From: CAYFFO01 sp964342485
Lineage (GTDB): Bacteria > Chloroflexota > Dehalococcoidia > Lucifugimonadales > CAJWER01
Assembly: GCA_964342485.1 (NCBI GenBank)
Contig: CAYFFO010000004.1
Span: 31,291 to 95,290 of the forward strand
Length of the DNA: 64,000 nt
Direction: 5' to 3'
The notes beneath the pieces were generated by a model. The model worked only from the letters and a program-made list of their open reading frames with translations. It did no database searches and was not told the DNA's origin. Shown here piece after piece: positions 17,318 to 26,926 of the stretch; the stretch's first letter is position 1; each line of letters opens with the position of its first letter. The position numbers were made by a program, and so were the translations under genes.

Positions 17318-20300
17318 ATGGTAGCATCACTCCCAATAATCAATAAATCTAATGGTGCCTCGACCCGTAACTATTCTAGTACTGGGAACGTAGCGAGTGT
17401 TCCTAACCTTATTCAGAACCAATTAGACTCATTTGAATGGTTCAAGACAGACGGGCTTACAGAGCTTTTTCAAGAAATATCGCCGATTGATGATAGTCCA
17501 GGCAATAGGTTTGAACTTAGTTTTTTGAGCCACAGATTTGAAGAACCCGAACGAACTGAAGATCAGTGTCGCTCGGACGAAACTACTTTTTCAGCTTCTC
17601 TTTATGTAAGAGTAGAATTAGTCAGCAAAGCGCCAGGTCCAAATGAAGGAGAGCGCAAAATACAAGACCTTTTTGTTGGTGATATCCCAATTATGACATC
17701 GTCAGGCACCTTTATTATAAATGGAGCTGAAAGGGTTGTTGTAAGCCAGCTGGTTAGGTCACCCGGTGTATATTTTACTGCTGAAAATGATCCGACTTCA
17801 GGCAGGCCCCTGGCATCTGCCAAACTAATACCAAGCCGTGGAGCCTGGATGGAATTTGAAACAAGTCCTAAGGATGTTATATCCGTAAAAGTAGACCGCA
17901 AACGAAAAAGTCCTGTCACCATGTTGCTAAGGGCTTTAGGTCATATTACTGACACTGAAATAACTGAACTTTTCAATGACGTAGACAATGACCCTGAACA
18001 CCAGTTCATTACAACCACGATTAGTAAAGATGTTGAGATAGATAATCATGATGAAGCTCTTCTTGAATTCTATAGAAGACTGCGACCAGGAGAGCCCCCA
18101 AGTATAGACAACGCAAAAATCCTACTAAACAATCTCTTCTTCAATCCAAGGCGCTATGATCTAGGCAGAGTTGGTAGATACAAGCTTAATAAACGACTCG
18201 AAACTGATCCAGACAATACCAATAGAGTGCTCTTGCAAGAAGATATTACAAACCTCCTTAGAAGAATGATCGAAATCAATAACGGAGTTAGGAAGCCTGA
18301 CGATATTGACCATCTAGGTAATCGCCGAGTACGGTCAGTAGGTGAATTAATCCAAATGCAAGTTAGGGTTGGGTTGCTAAGAATGGAACGTGTCATCAAA
18401 GAACGAATGACCACCCAAATAGATCCGGCGACTGCTACACCAGCAGCTCTGGTTAATATCCGACCCGTAGTAGCAGCTGTAAGAGAATTTTTTGGGGGTT
18501 CTCAATTATCACAATTCATGCAGCAAACGAATCCTCTTGACGAATTGACCCACAAAAGAAGATTGTCTGCGCTAGGGCCAGGTGGACTTTCAAGAGAAAG
18601 AGCTGGTTTTGATGTAAGGGATGTGCACCATTCTCATTATGGTCGAATATGCCCTATAGAAACTCCTGAAGGACCAAATATTGGGCTTTTGGGATCAATG
18701 GCAACCTACGCAAAAACGAATGAATTTGGGTTCCTGCAAACCCCTTACCGAATTGTGCACCGCACAATGAACAAAGATAACAGCGATTTGCTAGGTAGAA
18801 CTGTAAGGCAGGATGTCGTGGACAATAGTGGCAAAATTGTAATTAAATCAGGGGGGATTATATCCAAGGGGATTCAGACTCGTATATCCAAACTATCTGA
18901 TCAAACGATTGAAGTTGAGCCATATGTTTCTTCAACAACTGACGATATAACCTATTTAACCGCAGATGATGAAGAAAACGTTCACATAGCTCAAGCCACC
19001 GCTCCATTAGATAATCTTGGCCAATTTTCTGAAGACATAGTTGAAACACGCATTGGTGACGGAGTATCAGCCGAACCAGCGGAAAACATCAGCTATATGG
19101 ATGTGTCTCCAATGCAGTTAGTTAGCGTATCAACATCACTAATCCCTTTCCTAGAACACGATGATGCAAACAGAGCCTTAATGGGATCTAACATGCAGAG
19201 ACAGGCTGTCCCATTACTAAAGCCTCAAGCCCCGCTGGTGGGTACAGGCCTTGAAGCTAGAGTTGCTATTGATAGTGGTCAAGTGATTTTATCGGAGTCC
19301 GAAGGTGTAGTCACGGAAGCATCTGGTAAGAAGGTTGTAGTTACTGATTCTAATGGTAATGAGCATGAGCATTCCTTAAGGAAATTTGTGCGTAGTAACC
19401 AAGGAACCTGTATCAACCAACGTTCAGTAGTTGAAGTTGGAGATATCGTTCAGGAAAATCAAGCATTGGCAGATAGTTCATCTACTGACAAAGGAGAACT
19501 CGCATTAGGGCAAAATCTTCTTGTAGCATTTATGAGTTGGGAAGGATATAACTTCGAGGATGCAATAATTATAAGTGAGAGACTGGTTAAAGATGATCGA
19601 TTCACATCAATTCACATAGAAAAGCATGAACTAGAAACTAGAGACACCAAACTCGGGCCTGAAGAAATTACAAGGGATATCCCAAATGTTGGTGAAGAAA
19701 ACCTTCGTAATTTAGATGAGGAGGGTATTATAAGAATCGGAGCTGAGGTAGGCCCAGGCGATATTCTTGTAGGTAAAATTACCCCTAAGGGTGAAACTGA
19801 ATTAAGTGCAGAAGAAAAACTACTAAGGGCTATTTTTGGAGAAAAGGCTAGAGATGTGCGAGACACTTCTCTACGCGTACCTCATGGTGAAAGAGGAAAA
19901 GTAATAGATGTAAGAGTATTTAGCAAGGAGAACGGTGACGATTTATCTGCTAGCGTTAATAAACTAGTGCGTATTTGGGTTGCACAAACAAGGAAAATCG
20001 CAGCAGGAGATAAAATGGCAGGGAGACATGGAAATAAAGGTGTTATCTCTACAATTCTTCCAGAAGAAGATCTGCCATATTTACCTGATGGAACTCCGGT
20101 GGACATCATACTCAATCCTATCGGCGTTCCGGCACGTATGAACCTTGGACAAGTACTAGAGACACATTTGGGACACGCAGCACGTAACCTTGGATTCAAA
20201 GCCATCACACCTGTATTTGATGGAGCTCCAGATCAGGCCATTGAAGATGCTCTTGCTCAGTCATGGCTAATAGAACAATCTGGAGCTATAGACCCAAAGC

Positions 20301-21094
20301 CAATTGATACAAATGGTATGTCCAGAATAAACCTTGATATCACTAAATCATGGTTAGTTGAAAAGGGATATGATTATCAAAAAATAATAGATGACCCAGT
20401 ACCCGGAGAAGCAAGAAGAGCATGTCTGGAAATATGGTTTCGTGAACAATTAGGCTCCGATATTTCCAATTTAACTGATAAAGAAATTAATGAGGAAATT
20501 GCTTCACTCAATCAAGATCAAACTTTATCACCACCCACTACAGGGAAGTCAATACTATATGACGGTAGGACTGGGGAGGCTTTTGATCAACCTATCTCAG
20601 TAGGACAAATTTACATGATGAAGCTAATTCACCTAGTAGAAGATAAGGTCCATGCTAGATCAACTGGTCCTTATTCACTTATAACCCAACAACCATTGGG
20701 GGGTAAAGCACAGTTTGGCGGCCAACGGTTTGGTGAAATGGAAGTCTGGGCATTAGAAGCATATAGTGCTGCTTATAATTTACAAGAAATGCTTACAGTA
20801 AAATCTGATGACGTGGTTGGTAGGGTAAAAACTTACGAGGCAATCGTTAAAGGTGATGACATAGTGCAACCAGGTATCCCAGAATCATTCCATGTATTAC
20901 TTAAAGAATTACAGAGTTTGGGATTAGCTGTAGAGCTTCTTCACGAGGATAGTGAAGAAGCAGAAGAAGCTGATCCTTCTGACATATTGAGTTCAGAAGG
21001 ATTTGGACTTGAAGACATTAATCAAATTGATAATCAGGAACTTTCTTCAACTGAAAAAGATGAGGATGATGAATTAGTAATCCCTGACCTATAA
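17318..21094 (+). CDS. rpoB: DNA-directed RNA polymerase beta subunit
   Basis: The 1258-residue catalytic subunit is complete. It starts with NQLDSFEWF, has the rifampicin-pocket block FFGGSQLSQFMQQTNPL through THKRRLSALGPGG, then RICPIETPEGPNIGL, the EGYNFEDAIIISERL segment, GDKMAGRHGNKGV and a C-terminal AQFGGQRFGEMEVWALEAY that meets RpoC. The C-terminal ~60 residues form an acidic Glu/Asp-rich tail. Position 516 (Escherichia coli numbering, usually Asp in FMDQ) is Gln here. AAGGAG lies 12 bases before ATG, a slightly long spacing. rpoC follows after 53 bases, so the two form one operon. Confidence 0.98.
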   Translation: MVASLPIINKSNGASTRNYSSTGNVASVPNLIQNQLDSFEWFKTDGLTELFQEISPIDDSPGNRFELSFLSHRFEEPERTEDQCRSDETTFSASLYVRVELVSKAPGPNEGERKIQDLFVGDIPIMTSSGTFIINGAERVVVSQLVRSPGVYFTAENDPTSGRPLASAKLIPSRGAWMEFETSPKDVISVKVDRKRKSPVTMLLRALGHITDTEITELFNDVDNDPEHQFITTTISKDVEIDNHDEALLEFYRRLRPGEPPSIDNAKILLNNLFFNPRRYDLGRVGRYKLNKRLETDPDNTNRVLLQEDITNLLRRMIEINNGVRKPDDIDHLGNRRVRSVGELIQMQVRVGLLRMERVIKERMTTQIDPATATPAALVNIRPVVAAVREFFGGSQLSQFMQQTNPLDELTHKRRLSALGPGGLSRERAGFDVRDVHHSHYGRICPIETPEGPNIGLLGSMATYAKTNEFGFLQTPYRIVHRTMNKDNSDLLGRTVRQDVVDNSGKIVIKSGGIISKGIQTRISKLSDQTIEVEPYVSSTTDDITYLTADDEENVHIAQATAPLDNLGQFSEDIVETRIGDGVSAEPAENISYMDVSPMQLVSVSTSLIPFLEHDDANRALMGSNMQRQAVPLLKPQAPLVGTGLEARVAIDSGQVILSESEGVVTEASGKKVVVTDSNGNEHEHSLRKFVRSNQGTCINQRSVVEVGDIVQENQALADSSSTDKGELALGQNLLVAFMSWEGYNFEDAIIISERLVKDDRFTSIHIEKHELETRDTKLGPEEITRDIPNVGEENLRNLDEEGIIRIGAEVGPGDILVGKITPKGETELSAEEKLLRAIFGEKARDVRDTSLRVPHGERGKVIDVRVFSKENGDDLSASVNKLVRIWVAQTRKIAAGDKMAGRHGNKGVISTILPEEDLPYLPDGTPVDIILNPIGVPARMNLGQVLETHLGHAARNLGFKAITPVFDGAPDQAIEDALAQSWLIEQSGAIDPKPIDTNGMSRINLDITKSWLVEKGYDYQKIIDDPVPGEARRACLEIWFREQLGSDISNLTDKEINEEIASLNQDQTLSPPTTGKSILYDGRTGEAFDQPISVGQIYMMKLIHLVEDKVHARSTGPYSLITQQPLGGKAQFGGQRFGEMEVWALEAYSAAYNLQEMLTVKSDDVVGRVKTYEAIVKGDDIVQPGIPESFHVLLKELQSLGLAVELLHEDSEEAEEADPSDILSSEGFGLEDINQIDNQELSSTEKDEDDELVIPDL

Positions 21095-21147
21095 ACTAAA
21101 ATATATTTGTATCAATCAGTTAAAATTTCCGCACTCAGGAGTAATTA

Positions 21148-24100
21148 ATGGCTAATAGTGGCAATGATTTCAATGCTGTCCGGATCGCCTTAGCCTCTCC
21201 AGACCAGATAAAAACATGGTCTTATGGTGAGGTCACAAAACCAGAAACAATAAACTATCGCACATTGAGACCCGAAAAAGATGGACTATTTTGTGAAAGG
21301 ATATTTGGTCCTACAAAAGATTGGGAATGCTATTGTGGAAAATATAAGAAAATAAGGCACAAGGGAGTAATATGCGACCGTTGTGGAGTAGAAGTTGCAC
21401 GTGCAAAGGTCCGTCGAGAACGTATGGGTCATATCAATTTAGCTGCTCCTGTAGCTCACATTTGGATGTCAAAAGGGACACCGAGTAGATTAGGTTTAAT
21501 TCTTAGCCTTTCGCCTAGGAATCTGGAAAGGGTAATTTATTTCGCTCAATATTTAGTTACTAGTGTTGACGATGAAATGTGTCAAGTAGCCAAAGAACAA
21601 TTAAAAGCAGAATTGAAAGAAACAAGTGAACGACTTGACATAGAACTTGAAGAAAAGATAGGTAATATTGGTCAAGAATACGAACAAGTTGATGCCAATA
21701 ATTCTATCCAGGACAAAGAAGATGAGGATTCAGGTTCTATCGACAACAACTCTCCTCAATTAACAACTGATGGACCCGATTTGAACGAAATAAGAGAAAA
21801 GCTCCAACAACAAAAACAAGATATTGAAAATGAAATCCAAGATAAGATAGATGAATTAGAAAGCCTACAAGTCGGATTGTTATTATCTGAAAATCGCTAC
21901 ATCGAACTCCAAGAAAAATTTGGAGAATTATTTGTTGCTTCTATGGGAGCAGAAGCTGTATTACAGATGATGAACAATCTTGATCTAGATAAAAGGAAAA
22001 GTGACCTCCAAGGCGAAATTCGCTCGACATCAGGTCAGCGAAGAAAAAAGGCGATTAAGACTCTTAGGCTAGTAGAATCTCTACGGAAAAGCGGTAATAA
22101 GCCAGAATGGATGGTGCTCTCTGTTCTGCCAGTTCTACCACCAGAACTTCGCCCTATGGTACAGCTAGATGGCGGACGTTTTGCAACAAGCGATCTCAAC
22201 GATCTGTATAGACGAGTAATAAATAGGAATAACCGATTAAGAAGATTAATCGGCTTACAGGCACCGGAAATAATTATCCGCAATGAAAAAAGAATGCTCC
22301 AAGAGTCAGTTGACGCACTCATTGATAACGGTCGCCGAGGAAGGCCTGTTTCAGGAAGTCATAATCATCGATTAAAATCTTTGTCTGATCTACTCAGAGG
22401 AAAACAAGGAAGATTTCGTCAAAATCTTTTAGGTAAGCGAGTAGACTACAGTGGAAGATCAGTTATCGCGGTAGGACCTAATTTACAACTCCACCAATGT
22501 GGTCTTCCAAGACGAATGGCACTTGAACTATTTAAACCATTTGTTATGAACAGATTAGTTCTACAAGGTTATGCACATAATATTAAAAGTGCAAAAAGAC
22601 TCGCTGAAAGAGCTCGCCCAGAAGTTTGGGACATACTAGAAGAAGTAGTGTCAGAAAGGCCCGTACTATTAAACCGAGCTCCGACTTTACATAGACTTGG
22701 AATTCAAGCATTTCAGCCGATTTTAGTTGAGGGCGGAGCAATACAAGTGCATCCACTCGTATGCCAGGCTTTCAATGCTGATTTTGACGGTGATCAAATG
22801 GCCGTTCACGTTCCTTTATCTAAAGGAGCTGTTCAAGAAGCCAGAAAAGTGATGCTTAGCTCTTACAACATGCTCTCTCCCAGCTCTGGAGAACCCATAG
22901 TTGCACCCACTTTAGACATAGCCTTTGGCTGCTACTATTTAACAACTGTAGAAAACATTCCTGTTGACCAAAAAAATGTTTTCTCTAGTTTTGACGATGC
23001 AAGATTAGCCCATGAGACTGGTGAATTAGGATTAAGGTCTCCTATAAAAGTACGGCATCAACCAACTGAGGATAAAACAGAAATAATTGAGACGAGTGTT
23101 GGAAGAATTATATTTAACGAAGCTCTCCCAAATGAGATGTCTTTCCGTAATAGCGAACAAGGGAAAGATGCATTAAAAGAAATAACCGCAGAGTGCTTCA
23201 GTCTCCTAGGAAATGATGCAACTCTAAAAGCTCTAGATGCAATCAAAGCATTGGGATTCAAGTATGCTTCACAATCGGGTACAACAATAGCCATTAATGA
23301 TATCGGTGTGCCTATTGAAAAAGATAAGATAATTCAAGAAGCAGAAGAAAAAATATCAACGCTTGAAGAACAATACCAACACGGCCTAATTAGAGAAATA
23401 GAAAAATATACAAACTCAGTTGAAGTATGGACAGAAGCAAATTCACGTCTAACTAACGTTATACAAGACAACCTCCATAACTATGGCGGCATATATTTGA
23501 TGGCTATTTCTGGGGCAAAAGGTAATATCCAACAAATTAAGCAAATGGCTGGTATGAGAGGACTAATGTCCGACCCTAAAGGTAGAATTATTGACAGGCC
23601 CATTAAATCCAATTTCCGAGAAGGATTAAGTGTGCTTGAATATTTTATATCAACTCACGGAGCACGCAAAGGTCTAGCTGACACAGCTCTTCGAACTGCT
23701 GACAGCGGTTATTTAACGCGACGACTAATCGACGTAGCACAAGAAGTAACTATCACAATCGAAGACTGTGAAACCCTCTCAGGTGTTTGGGTAGAAAATG
23801 TACCTGATCCAGAACTGAAAACTCCATTTATAGATCGGATTAAAAGTCGTACCATAGTTAACCCTGTGCCAAACCCGGAAACCGGAGAAGTAGTAATTGA
23901 TAGAAACCAGTCGGTAACAGAAGCCATTAGTATCCAAATCACCGAATTGAATGTAGAAGGAATAATGGTACGTTCACCACTAACTTGTGAAGCAGACCGT
24001 GGAATATGTAAAAAGTGTTATGGAACATCCCTCTCCACTGGAAACCCTGTAATGGAAGGTGAAGCAGTGGGAATTATAGCAGCGCAAAGTATTGGTGAAC

Positions 24101-25197
24101 CGGGTACTCAGCTAACAATGCGCACATTTCACACAGGTGGTATTGCTGGATCTGATATAACTAGCGGGTTACCACGAGTGGAAGAACTTTTTGAGGCCAG
24201 AGCACCAAAAGGTGAAGCTATTCTTACTGAAATTGCAGGGACAGTAGAGGTTGCTAATCTTTCAGATGGAAGAAGTATCACTGTAAGAAGTACAGAAGAA
24301 TACAGAGACGAGTATCAACTAGGTACTAACCATAAAATCTTGGTCTCTGAAGGTGATCACATCAATATAGGTGACCAAATTGCAGAACATGATAAATCAA
24401 AAGATTCTGAAGAAAATGCCTTACCCGCGCAATCAGGTGACAATCTTCTAGCTCGAGTATCTGGAACTGTTCAAATTACCGATAAAGGCATCACTATATC
24501 TTGGTCAGAAGAAGATGAGCGTGAGTATGTAATACCCGCTGCATCCCATATAATCGTTCAAGACGGCGATTTGGTTGATGCAGGACAAGCTCTTACAGCA
24601 GGCCCCAAGAACCCGCAACAAATCCTTCGTATTCAAGGTCGTGACCATGTTCAAAAATACTTGATTGATGAAGTTCAACAAGTTTACCGTTCTCAAGGTG
24701 TTGCAATACACGAAAAGCATATCGAGATAATAATCAGGCAAATGATGAGAAAAGTTCGTATAGATACTCTCGGTGATACCGATCTTCTACCAGGTGAATT
24801 AGCCAGTAGGCAATACTATGAATCTACTAATGCTTCAGTCTTGGCTGAAGGAGGAGAGCCATCCACCGCAAGTCCAGTCCTACTAGGAATTACAAGAGCA
24901 TCACTTAATATGGAGAGCTTTTTAGCTGCTGCATCGTTCCAAGAAACAACTCGAGTCCTGACAGAATCTGCAGTAAGTGGAGATATCGACTATCTAAGAG
25001 GATTAAAAGAAAACGTAATAATTGGAAGACTAATACCTGCTAGATTCGATATTTCTGAAGAAGGTAGAGAACACCTTGATCTGGATGAAAATGATGAACA
25101 CGCACCTATGGGAGTGCTCGCAACTCCTTTAGCAAATTTGTCAGACCATCAGAATTCAGTTGATGAAATCCCAGACAAAGAATTACCTTCACTATAA
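21148..25197 (+). CDS. rpoC: DNA-directed RNA polymerase beta' subunit
   Basis: This is the 1349-residue partner of RpoB. The N-terminal zinc ribbon has CYCGKYK and CDRCGVEV, four cysteines in all. An acidic, Gln/Glu-rich coiled insertion covers about residues 175-240. The active-site motif NADFDGDQM, whose three Asp hold the catalytic magnesium, lies near residue 542. The second zinc site has CEADRGICKKC, and the trigger loop begins with GLRGLMSDPKGR-like sequence MRGLMSDP. The C-terminal part contains GVAIHEKHIEIIIRQM and ends ASFQETTRVL then a short acidic tail. AGGAG precedes ATG 21148. The tRNA genes start 88 bases downstream. Confidence 0.98.
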   Translation: MANSGNDFNAVRIALASPDQIKTWSYGEVTKPETINYRTLRPEKDGLFCERIFGPTKDWECYCGKYKKIRHKGVICDRCGVEVARAKVRRERMGHINLAAPVAHIWMSKGTPSRLGLILSLSPRNLERVIYFAQYLVTSVDDEMCQVAKEQLKAELKETSERLDIELEEKIGNIGQEYEQVDANNSIQDKEDEDSGSIDNNSPQLTTDGPDLNEIREKLQQQKQDIENEIQDKIDELESLQVGLLLSENRYIELQEKFGELFVASMGAEAVLQMMNNLDLDKRKSDLQGEIRSTSGQRRKKAIKTLRLVESLRKSGNKPEWMVLSVLPVLPPELRPMVQLDGGRFATSDLNDLYRRVINRNNRLRRLIGLQAPEIIIRNEKRMLQESVDALIDNGRRGRPVSGSHNHRLKSLSDLLRGKQGRFRQNLLGKRVDYSGRSVIAVGPNLQLHQCGLPRRMALELFKPFVMNRLVLQGYAHNIKSAKRLAERARPEVWDILEEVVSERPVLLNRAPTLHRLGIQAFQPILVEGGAIQVHPLVCQAFNADFDGDQMAVHVPLSKGAVQEARKVMLSSYNMLSPSSGEPIVAPTLDIAFGCYYLTTVENIPVDQKNVFSSFDDARLAHETGELGLRSPIKVRHQPTEDKTEIIETSVGRIIFNEALPNEMSFRNSEQGKDALKEITAECFSLLGNDATLKALDAIKALGFKYASQSGTTIAINDIGVPIEKDKIIQEAEEKISTLEEQYQHGLIREIEKYTNSVEVWTEANSRLTNVIQDNLHNYGGIYLMAISGAKGNIQQIKQMAGMRGLMSDPKGRIIDRPIKSNFREGLSVLEYFISTHGARKGLADTALRTADSGYLTRRLIDVAQEVTITIEDCETLSGVWVENVPDPELKTPFIDRIKSRTIVNPVPNPETGEVVIDRNQSVTEAISIQITELNVEGIMVRSPLTCEADRGICKKCYGTSLSTGNPVMEGEAVGIIAAQSIGEPGTQLTMRTFHTGGIAGSDITSGLPRVEELFEARAPKGEAILTEIAGTVEVANLSDGRSITVRSTEEYRDEYQLGTNHKILVSEGDHINIGDQIAEHDKSKDSEENALPAQSGDNLLARVSGTVQITDKGITISWSEEDEREYVIPAASHIIVQDGDLVDAGQALTAGPKNPQQILRIQGRDHVQKYLIDEVQQVYRSQGVAIHEKHIEIIIRQMMRKVRIDTLGDTDLLPGELASRQYYESTNASVLAEGGEPSTASPVLLGITRASLNMESFLAAASFQETTRVLTESAVSGDIDYLRGLKENVIIGRLIPARFDISEEGREHLDLDENDEHAPMGVLATPLANLSDHQNSVDEIPDKELPSL

Positions 25198-25230
25198 AAA
25201 TCTAAGTGCATAAACCGGAAAGTTTTTATC

Positions 25231-25260
25231 TTGACCTTAGCGAAGGTGAGTTGTTACACT
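25231..25260 (+). promoter_or_regulatory. Candidate promoter of tRNA-Val
   Basis: TTGACC (25231-25236), spacer of 18, TACACT (25255-25260). A start near 25267 would give an 18-base 5' leader before the tRNA. It implies the tRNA need not depend on read-through from rpoC. Confidence 0.45.
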
Positions 25261-25284
25261 TGGTCGGCCAGATGCCCAAAAACT

Positions 25285-25361
25285 GGGCGGTTAGCTCAGG
25301 GGTTTAGAGCGCTGCGTTGACATCGCAGAGGTCATTGGTTCAAATCCAGTACCGCCCACCA
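25285..25361 (+). tRNA. tRNA-Val (anticodon GAC), CCA encoded
   Basis: The acceptor stem GGGCGGT pairs with ACCGCCC, discriminator A, and CCA (25359-25361) is encoded. The D arm is TAGCTCAGGGGTTTAGAGC. The anticodon stem CTGCG/CGCAG encloses the loop TTGACAT, giving GAC. The T loop is TTCAAAT. Confidence 0.95.
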
Positions 25362-25403
25362 AGATACTGGTGTTAAAATATCTAATTAGGATAGGGGATA
25401 TAC

Positions 25404-25433
25404 TTAACAAAAGACCCCTTATTATCTGATAGT
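25404..25433 (+). promoter_or_regulatory. Candidate promoter of tRNA-Asp
   Basis: TTAACA (25404-25409), spacer of 18, GATAGT (25428-25433). A start near 25440 would lie nine bases before the tRNA. The match is moderate. Cotranscription with tRNA-Val, 87 bases upstream, is also possible. Confidence 0.3.
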
Positions 25434-25448
25434 CTTATAACAAATTGT

Positions 25449-25525
25449 GGCCCCGTGGTGTAGCGGCCTAACACACTGCCCTGTCAAGGCAGAGATCGCC
25501 GGTTCGAATCCGGTCGGGGTCGCCA
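25449..25525 (+). tRNA. tRNA-Asp (anticodon GTC), CCA encoded
   Basis: Acceptor GGCCCCG pairs with CGGGGTC (one G-T pair), discriminator G, CCA at 25523-25525. The anticodon stem CTGCC/GGCAG encloses CTGTCAA, anticodon GTC. The T arm is GCCGG-TTCGAAT-CCGGT. Its GUN-type anticodon makes it a substrate for queuosine modification, and queG is in this window. Confidence 0.95.
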
Positions 25526-25708
25526 CAATAAAGGATGTTATTAACTATGAATCTATACAATCACGACACAAATCTTGTTCAAAACAACATGATTTGATAG
25601 CCCTAATTAATAAAAGTAATCTCCAAAAACTCAGATTGTAATTATAAGCTCCATAAATCTATGTGAATAGTTGTAAAGATGAGTTTTTGTACACGATTTA
25701 CAAGTTAT

Positions 25709-26812
25709 TTATTCTACTGTGCCTGTATATTCCTTTTTTAACATGTCCCAGTCAATTTCATATCCCAAACCAGGCTCTGTAGGCGCTAGTACCATGCCTT
25801 GACTATCATATTCAATATCACTAACTAAACCATACTTGTTAGCTCCTGTGCATGGAAAGAATTCAAAAAATTCACAGTTAGGTATGGCCATAGTCACATG
25901 AAGATTTGCTACATTATTGAGCGAATTCCCGCCATGGTGAATCTCACACTTCATATTAAATCCTTCAGCTAAATGACCGAGTCTTATCATCGGGGTGATA
26001 CCACCAGTCACTGCAACGTCTCCCCTAAGTATATCTGTTGCATATTCGGTAATCCATTGAGTCATACCATAAAAACGACCAGGAGCATATTCTGTTGACA
26101 TAATAGGAATGTCCAGCTTCTGGTGTAATTTAATATAGCTATATATATCTTCTTCGACCAATGGGTCTTCATACCAATAATAATTTAGGTCTTCTATAGC
26201 GCGTCCAACTCTCAAAGCGTCTTCATATTGGTATGCCCACATAGAATCCAACATCAGTTTCATGTCACTACCAACGGCATCTCTAACAGCAGAACAAATT
26301 TCTATATCATACAAGGGATCCCCATGTGGATGAATCTTATGAGCAGTAAGACCACTCTGTTTCATAAGTATAGATTCCTCTACATATTCTTCCTTGGTTT
26401 CGTGGAATGCGGTACTTGAATAAACCGGTACTGAATCTTTACAAGTCCCGAGTAGACGGTGGATTGGCTGATTTGAAATCTTGCCGTTTATATCCCATAA
26501 ACAAATATCTATAGCTCCAATTACGTAGGTAGAAACCAAACGATTCATCTTCCACATATCCCACCACAAACCTCCGATATCCTGTGCATTACGTCCTAAG
26601 ATTATGGGCTTTATAAACTCTATTAGACCTGGTGCTAAATGATCTGCTCCCAATCCAGACGATCCAAGAAAAGCATTACCTTCAATTCCTTCATCCGTCT
26701 CGACTGTAACCACGCCTAGCTGGCGAGTACCTCCGAATCTTGTGCCTACTCCAGTGTGCCAAGGATCAGTTCTCCAATTAAACATCTCGACTTTTACATT
26801 GGTTATTTTCAT
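25709..26812 (-). CDS. Enolase-superfamily protein, mandelate racemase / sugar-acid dehydratase subgroup (paralogue 1)
   Basis: The 367-residue protein has an N-terminal capping domain and a barrel typical of COG4948. Likely catalytic residues are AHKIHPH (K-x-H at strand 2), metal ligands D in MLDSMW, E in WYEDPL and E in STEY, and a His in CEIHHGG acting as the general acid/base. Family members abstract the alpha proton of a carboxylate and either racemise it or eliminate water. The substrate is unknown, but a carboxylate is expected. It is last in an apparent operon after a RidA-like gene and a zinc alcohol dehydrogenase (114-base gap), so it probably acts with that dehydrogenase. Two more paralogues lie at 51971 and 61871. 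Confidence 0.88.
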   Translation of the reverse strand: MKITNVKVEMFNWRTDPWHTGVGTRFGGTRQLGVVTVETDEGIEGNAFLGSSGLGADHLAPGLIEFIKPIILGRNAQDIGGLWWDMWKMNRLVSTYVIGAIDICLWDINGKISNQPIHRLLGTCKDSVPVYSSTAFHETKEEYVEESILMKQSGLTAHKIHPHGDPLYDIEICSAVRDAVGSDMKLMLDSMWAYQYEDALRVGRAIEDLNYYWYEDPLVEEDIYSYIKLHQKLDIPIMSTEYAPGRFYGMTQWITEYATDILRGDVAVTGGITPMIRLGHLAEGFNMKCEIHHGGNSLNNVANLHVTMAIPNCEFFEFFPCTGANKYGLVSDIEYDSQGMVLAPTEPGLGYEIDWDMLKKEYTGTVE

Positions 26813-26926
26813 TAAAAATATCCTCTGTTTTTATCCGATATAAATCGATTCTTTTTTTAATACCACTTACAAGTACAGATAGTTAATGCTCAGTTCTAAA
26901 ACATGTACACTCTTCAAAAGCTCCAT

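Noticed and set aside
25447..25641. Frame of 64 codons over tRNA-Asp
   Set aside because: It reads through the tRNA gene and has no independent support.
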